A DNA stretch of 64,000 bases, taken from assembly GCF_020966635.1 (NCBI RefSeq), contig NZ_JAJKFQ010000001.1, forward strand, positions 1,671,782-1,735,781, given 5' to 3'. The notes under the pieces are model-generated. The model searched no databases. It saw only the letters and a program-made list of their open reading frames with translations, and was not told the origin of the DNA. The DNA is from Stieleria sp. JC731. GTDB taxonomy: Bacteria > Planctomycetota > Planctomycetia > Pirellulales > Pirellulaceae. This document shows positions 8,967 through 17,730 of the stretch, in pieces (position 1 is the stretch's first letter; each line of letters begins with the position of its first letter). Both the position numbers and the translations under genes were made by a program.

Positions 8967-9487
8967 GGGGGCGAGTTTCCATCAAACGGGCACAGGCAAT
9001 CCGGATAACCGGAGCTTTCGTCAGTACCGAACCCATCGGTCGGAATCCCAGCCAATCCATCGCGGTCTTGGCCAAGGCAAGGAACGATGTTTCAAAGCCA
9101 TTCGCGTCGTACCGGTTGGATAAACTTTGCGGCCTAGACCGGCTGGCCAGGTCGAGTCGCCCCCCACGTCGGGTTGATCGTTGATGCGGCGGCGGCTCTC
9201 CCTTGGTTCTGAAGAGGGGAGGCCGGATGTAGGGGGCGAAGAAATTGGTGGCGATTTAGGCTGCCCATGTCGGTCCGAATGGCCAGATTGGCTAGCGGCG
9301 AGCTAAATTCTGGCCGAAACACGGATAAAACCGGGTAATCGCGAAAAGATGCCCGTTGCGAGGATAGCAGGTCGCCCGCTACACTCCCGCGTTCTGTGGT
9401 TGCGCCGCGCGCCTCCTTTAACGGAGATTGATCGCGTCGGCGAATTCCCTTTCACGCAGAGGTCCCAACGATGAAAATGGAGAAACA
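8967..9487. other. Gene-free spacer upstream of rpsU
   Basis: No convincing reading frame is seen on either strand. It includes a GC-rich stretch with several short purine/pyrimidine runs (about 9160-9245) and a possible promoter near 9356. The 5' leader of rpsU is probably here. Confidence 0.4.
9356..9385 (+). promoter_or_regulatory. Candidate sigma70-type promoter for rpsU
   Basis: TTGCGA (9356-9361) and TACACT (9380-9385) are separated by 18 bases and lie about 103 bases upstream of the rpsU ATG. The match is moderate and is offered only as a candidate. Confidence 0.3.
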
Positions 9488-9682
9488 ATGGTTAAGTTGA
9501 TGGTCCGCGACAGCGAAACAATCCAAGAGGCAGTACGTAGGTTCCGCAAATTGGTCGAGCGCAGCGGAATTAAAAAAGAAATGCGTCGACGCGAGCACTA
9601 TCAAAAGCCAAGCGAAATTCGTCGCCGCCAAAAGATCCAAGCGGAGCGACGCAACAAACGCGCACGCATGTTGGGCCGATAA
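9488..9682 (+). CDS. rpsU: 30S ribosomal protein S21
   Basis: The product is a 64-residue, highly basic small-subunit protein that binds near the anti-Shine-Dalgarno region of 16S rRNA. The N-terminal [19 protein letters not shown] and the Arg/Lys-rich tail ([16 protein letters not shown]) are characteristic of S21. The start at ATG 9488 has GGAG 7 bases upstream and gives the family length; an in-frame upstream start at 9428 would add 20 unrelated residues. It is monocistronic here. Confidence 0.95.
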   Translation: MVKLMVRDSETIQEAVRRFRKLVERSGIKKEMRRREHYQKPSEIRRRQKIQAERRNKRARMLGR

Positions 9683-10146
9683 GCTCCAGCTATTGCGAAA
9701 TTAAAAGCTCGTCTGGTTGGTACCGCACCTCAATTTTGCGGCTCGGTCATCGCATTCTTCGATGGCCTGGAAATCAAAGGCAGCAAACGACGCTAGCAAC
9801 AAATAGCTAGTTGATTGTTATGCGGCCATGGCTTTCCGCCTGGGTGCGAACATCAGAACAGAATGACCTGTCATCGAGCGATAGGCAAAGAATCATGTGG
9901 CTAGCAAATAAACTACGGTAAGCCATGTCTCATTGCCGAAGTTGAAGATCAGCAACAGTCACAGCAGCAGCGATTCACGTTGGGGAATCGACTAGCGGTC
10001 TGAGGCGTTAAACGCGGACGGAGCAGTTCGTTAGCGGAAAAAAATGGTGTGGATAGGATTGTGAAGTGCCGTTGCGATGAAAGGGAACGGCGATTATCTT
10101 CCTCCTCCCACACCACACACCTGCGATCACCGCAGTGATGTGAAAA
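9683..10146. other. Gene-free spacer with a possible structured RNA before the tRNA
   Basis: No gene is seen. The last part contains an 8-bp stem (TGGTGTGG at 10045-10052 with CCACACCA at 10108-10115) enclosing a second stem (GCCGTT/AACGGC). It lies 31 bases before the tRNA and could be a processing element of the tRNA precursor or chance. Confidence 0.35.
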
Positions 10147-10221
10147 GGGCGATTAGCTCAGTTGGTTTAGAGCACCTCGTTTACACCGAGGGGGTCGGGG
10201 GTTCGAGTCCCTCATCGCCCA
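10147..10221 (+). tRNA. tRNA-Val (anticodon TAC)
   Basis: The acceptor stem GGGCGAT pairs with ATCGCCC. The D arm TAGCTCAGTTGG is followed by anticodon stem CCTCG/CGAGG with loop TTTACAC (anticodon at 10182-10184), then T arm GGGGGTTCGAGTCCC. The discriminator is A at 10221, and CCA is not encoded. It should read GTA and, by wobble, other Val codons. Confidence 0.95.
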
Positions 10222-10285
10222 CTTCTTGATCGAGTCACATTCTGGTGACTCGTGTCCAGCACCAATTCTACGGTGGCTGGATTTG

Positions 10286-10460
10286 GCAGTTGAAGCGCGG
10301 AGCCGCTGAGAACGCAGAGTTTTTGGCATCGGTGTCTCTGCGTACTTCCCATCTCTGCGTTTAGTTGTCTTGGTAACTCCGTGTTGTCTGTGCCTCGGTG
10401 GTTGGCTGCTTGGTGGCTGGGTAAGGATTGAAACACTGAGCCACCGAGGGCACTGAGTTC
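10286..10460 (+). repeat. Dispersed 'cgcagag' repeat, copy 1
   Basis: The sequence carries short near-tandem words (CGCAGAG, CCGCTGAG, ACGCAGAG) followed by a CTCTGCGT inverted copy. A second hairpin is made of GTGCCTCGGTGG and CCACCGAGGGCAC. It is clearly related to the copy at 10527-10685. It is non-coding. Confidence 0.65.
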
Positions 10461-10526
10461 AGGATGGCTGCCTGTGATATTTCGCAAGACAGGGAATTTC
10501 AGTGAATTGACTGCGCTAGAATTGGC

Positions 10527-10685
10527 GGGTTGGAAACGCAGAGCCGCTGAGGACGCAGAGTTTGGGCATGGGGGTCTCTGCGTTTAGTTGTCTTGGTAGC
10601 TTCGTGTTGTCTGTGCCTCGATGGTATGCTGCTTGGCGGTCGGGCGAGGTATGAAACACGGAGTCACCGAGAGCACTGAGTTTTA
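10527..10685 (+). repeat. Dispersed 'cgcagag' repeat, copy 2
   Basis: This is a direct repeat of 10286-10460 with the same order of parts: AACGCAGAGCCGCTGAG, the CTCTGCGT arm, TTTAGTTGTCTTGGTA, GTGTTGTCTGTGCCTCG and the final CACCGAGAGCACTGAG. Differences are scattered, suggesting old duplicates or two members of a genome-wide family. Confidence 0.65.
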
Positions 10686-10718
10686 GAAAGGTGATGTTTA
10701 AAGGTCGGCTCGCCGTGA

Positions 10719-10752
10719 AACTCGAAATAGCGATTGCCTTTCGGGTTTTTTT
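10719..10752 (+). terminator. Intrinsic terminator
   Basis: The stem AACTCGAAA (10719-10727) pairs with TTTCGGGTT (10739-10747) with one G-T wobble, and is followed by a run of T. It could end the tRNA-Val transcript. The 300 bases after it (10753-11059) contain no recognisable feature. Confidence 0.6.
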
Positions 10753-11059
10753 ATTGGCTGCTTCGCGGGAAACAATCATTGCGTTTGTTCGAGGCAGACA
10801 CCGTGTGGCCCTCTAAAGCGTTAAACACGTTTTGATTGTGAGTCATTGCGTTTCGTGAAACACGATTTCATCAGTGTTCTCTGTCTGCTGTTTGCATGAC
10901 TCTGCTCTTTCGATGCCACTTCTGGAATTGTTAAACGCTGGACGAGAGTAATTCTTTTGACAGCCACTTGGACAATTCGATGTTGCAATTCTCTGCAACC
11001 CAAAAGCTCGATGCGGTATTGATCAGCCATCTCTGTGCCATCGGCGCGGTGGCCTGAGC

Positions 11060-14000
11060 ATGCTGCGTTTGATGCGTTCGATCTTGCGGTTTTCTTTTCG
11101 GCGAGCAATGCGACGTTGCTTCGTTGCGGCTTGTCTATTGCTTGCCGTTGTATGCGTGTTGCGCAACTCATTGGTACGATTGGCAGCGGTCCATGGTGCA
11201 ACGTTTGTCCTAGGAACTCATGTCGAAATAGACTCGCTACAGATCGGCTTGGATCGTTGGACGGTCACGGGAGTTAGGATCTACGAGCCCGACTCTGTGG
11301 ACGGCGGAGATACGAAGCTTGAACGCAAGAACGATCTCCAATTTGGTGTCGACCAAGTCACCATTATTCCATCACTGAGACGCGGATTGCGGCAAGGCGT
11401 TTGGCTTGAGCTTGTTGTTGTGGATCACCCACAGGGACATGTGCGATTCGACGAAGCGGGAAAGCTGATCAGTGTTTTCCCGCAATCTGAATCCAGTTCT
11501 GAAAGTACCGAAATCGGAACGATTCCGGTCCGCCAAGTTGTTGTCAACGATGCGGAATTCACGGTGCACCAAGTGGGGAGAAAGCCACTACAGGTTAGAC
11601 AGGTCGATGTGCATGCTCGGTGTGCTGACAGCGTATCCGTTTCTGTCAACATTCCTGACTTGTTTGGTGGGAAGTTTATTGCCGGATGTGACTTGAACGC
11701 TAAGGATTTCTCGGGGACCAGCTACGTCGACTTAGCTGGCGTTTCGCTAAGTACAAAAGCTTTCGCTGAACTGCCACTCATTCCCAGGGAAATCAATTTC
11801 GAGCCTGTGACAGCAGGCTTAGGTTTTTATCTTCGCGGTCAGCATCCGCCGATCGATTCGAATTTGCTAGATCATCAAATTGAATGTGACTTGGTGTTTA
11901 ATAACATCGCAACTGAACACATTGGAGAAGTTTGCAGCCAGCTGAAGTTGAAGAGCAGTTTCGAGGATCGCCAAGCCGAGCTTCGAGTTCTTGCAAATCC
12001 CTTCGGTGGTGAATTCGCAATCGTTTCGAGTGTGGATCTGAAGTCGCCTGAACCGTCCGCAAAGTTCGATATGCGACTCGCACCGTTTGATATTGGGTCA
12101 TTGGCCGAAGATCTCTCGGAGAAGCTGGCCGGCGAACTGCCGGAACTACCAGAAGCGACCGCCACGGCATCTGCAATCGTTCAGGCGACGGCGAAGCTAA
12201 CGGACAATCATGTGAAGTTCGCTGGGCAAACACGAGTCATTGCCAATCAGCTGTCATTCAACGGACTCGACCTACCTTCGGCGACTTTTGAGTCTAGGAT
12301 TCATGGCGAAACCTCGACCGAGGATCCACTCGATATGACTGGCGAGGCGGAAGGGAATCTGCAAGTTGCTCGCTACGACATTCAGTCGGTAGCGAAGTCT
12401 CTGGGGCTTGCTGATGTCACCGGCGTGACATCAGTTGAGGCATCCTTTGGAGTTCCGCTCGCCACGGTGACAAAACCAGAAACTTATCATGCTGATGCAA
12501 CAATTCGATTGTTGAGCTTTGGGGCTTTGGGATTCAGTCTCGACGATATGGCGATCGGTTTCGGAATTGAAGACAGCGTCGCGGAACTTCGATCCGACGC
12601 TTTTAACGTTCGCGATTCGGCGAATGAGTTGTTGGCACAAGTAAGTCCGGGATTGAACGCGAAGCTAACCGAACCGGCGAGTCTTCAAGCGGAGCTGCGG
12701 TGCTTTGTTCAGCCAACACGCGATTTGGTTGCAAAGTTGGGACTGAACGATGTCAATCCAAAAGGTCGATTGGACGTTTCGGTGCAAGCCGCCTGTCCAT
12801 TGTTACAAGTCGCCGAAACGGCAGCTTGGAAGGTTGATACCAACCTGCAGACGAAGAACGTTTCCTGCTTAGGTGAAACAGTCTCCGACATTGATTGGGA
12901 CGTGCATTTCGCCAACGATCAATTGACTTCCACGCCACTGAATCTTCAATGGCGAAGTGCAACCGCAACGGCAACGCTTAATGGGACACTGGGAAAAGAA
13001 ATCGAGATCGATGGTACCTTGAATCTGACGGACTTGTTGCTGGCAGAAGTCAGCGAGGTAGCGTCGAGATTTTCGCAAAGCGTATTGCCGCTGTATGGGA
13101 TTGCTGATGTTGATGGATATTTCAATGTGACCACCGATCTAAGCACTGGCGTATCCAAAGCGAATGCCGGTGGAGCCGCTAATCTTCATCAAGCCAATTA
13201 CGCGGGGACGGAAATCGGAGATGCGACGCTGCGGTGGGAATTGACTCCGGAAGGCCTGACAGCGCGAACAGAGTCGCAAGACTTTCTGGGCGGAAGTTTC
13301 CAAGTCACGGCCGACATGAATGAACTCGATTGGACCACGACCAAAGTTCACGGCACGTTTTCTGGACTTGATGTGCCAACGCTTGTGGCTGTTAGTGGGC
13401 AATCAATCCCTTCGACAGGCTTGCTCGAAGGCGGATTCAATGTGACTTCGTTGGCCAGTTTGGAATCGCTAGAAGGACAGGCGTGGATGGAGACTCGCCA
13501 AGTTTCCATCCAGCAAGTGCCGCTGCAGCTTGATCGCGCGAGCGTAACGCTTTCACAGCAGCAGTTGTCGGCGCAAGTCGATGGCAGCGTCATGCGAGGC
13601 CGTTTCACTGGAAATGTTTCGGCGCATTTGAATCAATTGATCGAGTTTGCATCATCGCCCCAAATGCGAATTGCAAAAGCACCTGTCGTGGGTCGCATGA
13701 AATTAGTCGGTTTGCCGCTGGACCAAATCGCGACGACTTTTCGGATGCCACCGGAGGCTCGTAAGGCCGGTGGGATTTTGTCCGGCGAATGTATCCGTGA
13801 TGCGAGTTCGTTGGACGGAAGGCACCTCTGTAAGGTCTCCGGTTCGCTGGAGGATCTTCGATACCAAGGCGTCGGCCTTTCGCAGCTCTGTTCACTCGAA
13901 GCGGTGATTCATCAAGACCGCGTGGAACTGAACAGTTTGCAGGGGCGAATTGCTGATGGGCGGATCAACGGCACCGGTGCGATCACTTTTGTGGGGATCC

Positions 14001-14980
14001 CGTCAGGATACTTCGATTGTGCTGTCAGCCGGGTCAATCTGCGTCGGGCGACATCGGCAGTCGGCGTCAAGGATATCTCTGGATCGGCGACGCTACGACT
14101 TCGAAGCAGAATCGGGCCCGTTATTACCGGGCGAGCGGATATTCAGTTGGATCACTTGGTGGCGGCCGGCGTCGGTGTGCGACAAGCAACGTTTCCGGTC
14201 GACTGGAGTTTTCGTCCGGCAGGCATGACAGCACGTTGGCAGTGCCGCGCGGGGCGATTGTCGGTCGGCGGAGGCACGGTGCGAGTCGCTTCGGAAGGGC
14301 GTTTTACGCGGAGCATTGATACTGTCACGTCGGTTCAAGTTCAGCGAGTTGACTTGGCCAAGCTGATGAAGCATGGATCCGTTGGCACCGGGATTGTCGA
14401 TGGCAACATCGCGTTGCGGGCAAAGCATGCGCGTTCAATCAATGATGTAGTTGGGACCTACAACATCGAAATGTCCAATATTGAGGCACTTGAGTTTCCG
14501 ATTCTCGATCAGCTTCCCAAGATGGTGACTCTGTCAGCACCAACGCCGGGTCGAGGTCAAGATGGCGCGGTCGCTTATGGGCGTATCGGTGGCGGGATCG
14601 TACACATCGAAGAGATTGCGGTTTATCAAAGTAACGTGCAGGTGTTGGTTACTGGCAAAGCCAACTTCAACCAAGCCCTTGATCTCGATGTGGTCGCCAG
14701 CACCAGCTCGGATAGTCCTACGGATCAGCTGGTTTCGTTGTTGGATTCACCGCTAATGTTGGCAGCACCGGCACCGGTCGCGTTGATTGTCAAAGCGAAT
14801 GAGCTGCTCAAAGACCGCGTCGTCAACGTTCATGTTGGTGGGACGGCGAGTCGTCCGGTGTTGCGATTGCAAACTGGAAAACAGTTAGGCCAAAACGCGG
14901 TGAAGTTTTTTTTGACCAGCAGCTTCGGGTCGACGGTAACCAACCTTTCACAATTGAAAAACAGTCAAAGCAGACGATAA
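11060..14980 (+). CDS. AsmA/TamB-like giant envelope protein
   Basis: A 1306-residue protein with a positively charged N-terminus and one transmembrane anchor (residues about 18-36, CFVAACLLLAVVCVL), followed by a very long region of repeated beta-strand signature. The anchor is followed by the AsmA-type VEIDSLQIGLDRWTVTG segment, and the C-terminus (VVASTSSDSPTDQLVSLLDSPL, seen in parts, and HVGGTASRPVLRL) matches the end of AsmA-like proteins. Such proteins form hydrophobic grooves that bridge inner and outer membranes and carry phospholipids; that role is family knowledge, not shown here. Eleven bases separate it from a polysaccharide-export lipoprotein gene, so they are probably co-transcribed. 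The ATG at 11060 is the most upstream plausible start. Confidence 0.83.
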   Translation: MLRLMRSILRFSFRRAMRRCFVAACLLLAVVCVLRNSLVRLAAVHGATFVLGTHVEIDSLQIGLDRWTVTGVRIYEPDSVDGGDTKLERKNDLQFGVDQVTIIPSLRRGLRQGVWLELVVVDHPQGHVRFDEAGKLISVFPQSESSSESTEIGTIPVRQVVVNDAEFTVHQVGRKPLQVRQVDVHARCADSVSVSVNIPDLFGGKFIAGCDLNAKDFSGTSYVDLAGVSLSTKAFAELPLIPREINFEPVTAGLGFYLRGQHPPIDSNLLDHQIECDLVFNNIATEHIGEVCSQLKLKSSFEDRQAELRVLANPFGGEFAIVSSVDLKSPEPSAKFDMRLAPFDIGSLAEDLSEKLAGELPELPEATATASAIVQATAKLTDNHVKFAGQTRVIANQLSFNGLDLPSATFESRIHGETSTEDPLDMTGEAEGNLQVARYDIQSVAKSLGLADVTGVTSVEASFGVPLATVTKPETYHADATIRLLSFGALGFSLDDMAIGFGIEDSVAELRSDAFNVRDSANELLAQVSPGLNAKLTEPASLQAELRCFVQPTRDLVAKLGLNDVNPKGRLDVSVQAACPLLQVAETAAWKVDTNLQTKNVSCLGETVSDIDWDVHFANDQLTSTPLNLQWRSATATATLNGTLGKEIEIDGTLNLTDLLLAEVSEVASRFSQSVLPLYGIADVDGYFNVTTDLSTGVSKANAGGAANLHQANYAGTEIGDATLRWELTPEGLTARTESQDFLGGSFQVTADMNELDWTTTKVHGTFSGLDVPTLVAVSGQSIPSTGLLEGGFNVTSLASLESLEGQAWMETRQVSIQQVPLQLDRASVTLSQQQLSAQVDGSVMRGRFTGNVSAHLNQLIEFASSPQMRIAKAPVVGRMKLVGLPLDQIATTFRMPPEARKAGGILSGECIRDASSLDGRHLCKVSGSLEDLRYQGVGLSQLCSLEAVIHQDRVELNSLQGRIADGRINGTGAITFVGIPSGYFDCAVSRVNLRRATSAVGVKDISGSATLRLRSRIGPVITGRADIQLDHLVAAGVGVRQATFPVDWSFRPAGMTARWQCRAGRLSVGGGTVRVASEGRFTRSIDTVTSVQVQRVDLAKLMKHGSVGTGIVDGNIALRAKHARSINDVVGTYNIEMSNIEALEFPILDQLPKMVTLSAPTPGRGQDGAVAYGRIGGGIVHIEEIAVYQSNVQVLVTGKANFNQALDLDVVASTSSDSPTDQLVSLLDSPLMLAAPAPVALIVKANELLKDRVVNVHVGGTASRPVLRLQTGKQLGQNAVKFFLTSSFGSTVTNLSQLKNSQSRR

Positions 14981-14991
14981 CGATTGGATAA

Positions 14992-15894
14992 ATGATGGAT
15001 CAAATATTCAAAAACACAAAGAGTGTGTCATCACGCCTTCACCTATGGTTCGTGGCGTTGTTGATCATCGCGATTGGTGTCAGTCAGGTTGGTTGTCGTA
15101 CCGCAGCCTCCTTGGGTTTGCCGGTGTCTGCCGGTGGGCATCCGCTTTTATCAGCGGCAAGCAAACGTCGTCAAAAGTCGGGACATCCTAAGACGATCCC
15201 AACCGAACTTGCCAAGCAAAGCTTGCCAGCTCACCGCGTCGAAGCGGGTGATGTCTTAGTGATCGAACCCAACGACTTTAACTCACCCATTCGTCTGTCA
15301 TCGGACCAAACGGTTCAGCAGGACGGCACGATTGAGCTTGGCGGGTATGGGCGACTGAAGGTTGCTGGGTTGTCTGCCGAGGAGATCCAGTCGCAAGTGC
15401 AGAGTGTTGTGACGCGGACCGAACTTGCCAAGCGTCAACGCAAAGTCGAATTGGCGTCTCACCGTGGCAACTCATTGGGGATGCCAACCGATTCCAGTGA
15501 ACCGGACGATTTCGGTGTGACGGTCCGGTTGGTGAACAAGGAAAGCGCGTTGTTTTACGTCATGGGCGAAGTCAACGCTCCGGGATCTTATCCATTGGTT
15601 GGACACGAGACGGTTCTCGATGCGATCATTGCTGCTGGCGGTTTGACGGACCGATGCAACGACCACAAAATCATTTTGACGCGTCCGCAGGCCGATGGTC
15701 AGGAGCGGTCGATTTATCCGGTCTGCTATCAGCAAATATTGCAGTTGGGTGATGTGACAACGAACTACCAGCTGATGCCTGGCGACCGGATCTATGTTCC
15801 AAGCATGTCGATCTGGGAAGACGTCAAGCAAAGTGTGGCGTTTGGGAATGAAAAGAGTTGCCCACATTGCCACGACTATTCCGCCAAAAAATAA
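14992..15894 (+). CDS. Polysaccharide export lipoprotein (Wza-like, SLBB)
   Basis: The protein has 300 residues with a lipoprotein signal: TM core LWFVALLIIAIGV and lipobox QVGC (Cys at about residue 35). A polysaccharide biosynthesis/export domain follows (residues about 80-185, HRVEAGDVLVIEP ... LGGYGRLKVAGLSAEEI, shown in parts), then an SLBB domain (about 190-265, MGEVNAPGSYPL, DAIIAAGGLTDRC). Wza-like proteins form outer-membrane channels for capsule or exopolysaccharide. It lies 11 bases after the AsmA-like gene, which suggests joint function at the outer membrane. No glycosyltransferases are adjacent. Confidence 0.88.
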   Translation: MMDQIFKNTKSVSSRLHLWFVALLIIAIGVSQVGCRTAASLGLPVSAGGHPLLSAASKRRQKSGHPKTIPTELAKQSLPAHRVEAGDVLVIEPNDFNSPIRLSSDQTVQQDGTIELGGYGRLKVAGLSAEEIQSQVQSVVTRTELAKRQRKVELASHRGNSLGMPTDSSEPDDFGVTVRLVNKESALFYVMGEVNAPGSYPLVGHETVLDAIIAAGGLTDRCNDHKIILTRPQADGQERSIYPVCYQQILQLGDVTTNYQLMPGDRIYVPSMSIWEDVKQSVAFGNEKSCPHCHDYSAKK

Positions 15895-15928
15895 ACGTCT
15901 CCACCGCACAGTCCCCATGATGCCCCAA

Positions 15929-16009
15929 CGTGATGAGTCCATCAACGGTACCCATCACGCTCCGCCGTGATGCGCCCATCAACAGTACCCATCAAGCTCC
16001 GTCGTGATG
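15929..16009. repeat. 37-bp tandem repeat, 2.2 copies
   Basis: Units begin at 15929, 15966 and 16003 (third partial, CGTGATG). Each contains CGTGATG, CCATCAAC and TACCCATCA, and CATCACG...CGTGATG can fold as a hairpin. It is intergenic. Confidence 0.7.
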
Positions 16010-16061
16010 TACAAGCCACTTTATTCCCCTCACGCCCCGTCCTGACGATTTACATAAATCC

Positions 16062-16244
16062 TCAAATCGTTTCTTTCCGTTTGCCCCAACCCTTATAGAT
16101 CTCCAACAAGAACATCGATTTGCCAAATTCGGTACCGCCAAACACAGCGACATGTGGTGCCTGAGCTACGGTGCAACTGAAACCCTTCAGGTTTACGCCA
16201 ATTTGCCACTGGAACTGAACGAACGCATCGTGTCGCAAATCGAT
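16062..16244 (-). pseudogene. Fragment of a P-loop ATPase gene
   Basis: An open frame of 60 codons lies between in-frame stops and has no usable start in the first two thirds. Its translation contains HVAVFGGTEFGKSMFLLEIY, a good Walker A motif (GxxxxGKS) after a beta strand and followed by a helix, preceded by VNLKGFSCTVAQAP. This resembles HerA/FtsK-type or other P-loop ATPases, but the fragment is too short to name. It ends at 16244, eight bases before the NYN-LOTUS start on the other strand. It is probably a gene remnant. Confidence 0.4.
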
Positions 16245-16251
16245 TTATTTC

Positions 16252-17040
16252 ATGGGATCAGCTAAGAAACTTGCCGTCTTGATCGATGCGGACAACTTTT
16301 GTCCCAATCTGTGTGAGCCTTTGATGCGTCGTGTGGCACAGTGCGGTGAAGCTCGGGTAAAGCGAGCGTACGGGGATTGGACAAGCACTGGTTTGTCTTC
16401 TTGGAAATCTCGACTGAACAAGTATGCGATCAGTCCGGTACAGCAGTTTCGCTACACCACCGGAAAGAACTCGACCGATGCGTGCATGATCATCGATGCG
16501 ATGGATCTGCTTTATACGCAAAAGCTGGACGGCTTTTGTTTGGTGACCAGTGATTCCGATTTCACGCGACTGGCGATCCGCATTCGTGAGTCAGAGCTTG
16601 TTGTGTTCGGGATCGGAGAGCAAAAATCACCGAGTTCGCTGATGGCGGCTTGTGACAAGTTTTTTATTGTCGGCAAACAAGCACAGGATACAAAACAGTC
16701 CGAGGCAAACACACCGGCTACGAAGGCAGCTGCGGTTAAAAAAGCTTCAAAAGCAACTGCCCCCAAAAAAGATCCAAGCGGCGTGAAGAAAGCATCGAAT
16801 CATTTGCGGACCGATGGAAAGTTAGTCAACTTGCTGCGTGATGCGATCAAGGCCAAAGCAACATCCGATGGCTGGGCAACTTGCAGCGCGATCGGCAATC
16901 ATTTGGGCAAAGGTTTCAGTCCAAAAACCTATAGTCACGCGACGTTATCAAAGCTGATCAAAGCGGTCGGTTTATTCGAGTGCCGTCGAGTGAAAGCCGC
17001 TGGAAGCCAGAATTCGGTGATCTACTTTCGAAACAAGTAA
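16252..17040 (+). CDS. NYN-domain nuclease with C-terminal LOTUS/OST-HTH domain
   Basis: A 262-residue cytoplasmic protein. Residues 5-140 are a NYN (PIN-like) RNase domain with acidic residues in LIDADNF (Asp12, Asp14), the NSTDACMIIDAMDLL segment and LVTSDSDF. A Lys/Ala-rich linker (about 143-185) follows, then an OST-HTH/LOTUS domain (about 190-262, LVNLLRDAI ... GWATCSAIGNHLG ... GLFECRR, in parts). LOTUS domains bind RNA (including G-rich RNA) in known cases, so an RNA-processing or RNA-decay enzyme is likely. It is followed by a DUF2256 gene after 14 bases. Confidence 0.9.
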   Translation: MGSAKKLAVLIDADNFCPNLCEPLMRRVAQCGEARVKRAYGDWTSTGLSSWKSRLNKYAISPVQQFRYTTGKNSTDACMIIDAMDLLYTQKLDGFCLVTSDSDFTRLAIRIRESELVVFGIGEQKSPSSLMAACDKFFIVGKQAQDTKQSEANTPATKAAAVKKASKATAPKKDPSGVKKASNHLRTDGKLVNLLRDAIKAKATSDGWATCSAIGNHLGKGFSPKTYSHATLSKLIKAVGLFECRRVKAAGSQNSVIYFRNK

Positions 17041-17054
17041 ATCATGGTCGATCG

Positions 17055-17216
17055 ATGACGCATAAGAAGCCACATCTGCCAACCAAAATTTGCCCGGTCT
17101 GCCAACGCCCTTTCACATGGCGGAAAAAGTGGGAACGTTGCTGGGATCAAGTCCGGTATTGTTCCGATGCTTGCCGAAGAAAGGGAAAGCCAGACGTGGC
17201 CAGTGATGGTGAATGA
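17055..17216 (+). CDS. DUF2256 small zinc-ribbon-like protein
   Basis: The 53-residue protein has two Cys pairs, CPVCQRPFTWRKKWERCW and YCSDACRRK, the signature of DUF2256, a short probably zinc-binding family of unknown role. The start at ATG 17055 gives the usual MTHKKPHLPTKICPVC beginning; an earlier ATG at 16980 lies within the NYN gene and is rejected. It lies close behind the NYN-LOTUS gene on the same strand. Confidence 0.88.
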   Translation: MTHKKPHLPTKICPVCQRPFTWRKKWERCWDQVRYCSDACRRKGKPDVASDGE

Positions 17217-17250
17217 GAGCTAGTGCGACGATGAACGCGAGCAGGTTGAG

Positions 17251-17646
17251 ATGGAGTTCAGCTACGAAACGTTGATGAAGTTGCATTTGGCAACCGTTGT
17301 GCCGTGTATCTTTCTCGGGCTTGCGGTGTTCTGCTTGCGTAATGGGACCGTCAGGCATCGAACTATCGGCTGGGTGTATTCAATCTTGATGATGGTGACT
17401 TCCGTGATCACCCTTCTAATGCCAGCGCGTGCTGGCAGCCAAGTCATCCTCCATTTTGGGATGCTCCACACGTTTTCCTTTGTCACAATTGTCTCGATAC
17501 CTTATGCGATCTATTCGGTAAGGACAGGGAACCTGCGCGGCCACAAGATCACAATGATCTCAACGTACTGTGGTGCGATCGTCGTGGCGGGATTGTTCAC
17601 GTTGATGCCTGGGCGGTACTTGCACGGTGTCTTCTTCGGGCAGTAG
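17251..17646 (+). CDS. DUF2306-like four-helix membrane protein
   Basis: A 131-residue integral membrane protein with about four transmembrane helices (near residues 8-28, 40-58, 65-85 and 103-122), a conserved-looking RHRTIGWVY after helix 1, and GHKITMISTYCGAIVVAGLFT in parts near the end. This matches small DUF2306-type predicted membrane proteins; function is unknown. It lies 34 bases after the DUF2256 gene and may belong to the same transcript. Confidence 0.75.
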   Translation: MEFSYETLMKLHLATVVPCIFLGLAVFCLRNGTVRHRTIGWVYSILMMVTSVITLLMPARAGSQVILHFGMLHTFSFVTIVSIPYAIYSVRTGNLRGHKITMISTYCGAIVVAGLFTLMPGRYLHGVFFGQ

Positions 17647-17730
17647 CCGCCTCCATTTGTGTCATCGACCCGCATGCGTGCCATGTGGAATGGCTCGCGG
17701 TTGGTCGTCGCGATCGCTTTGTTGTGGTAT

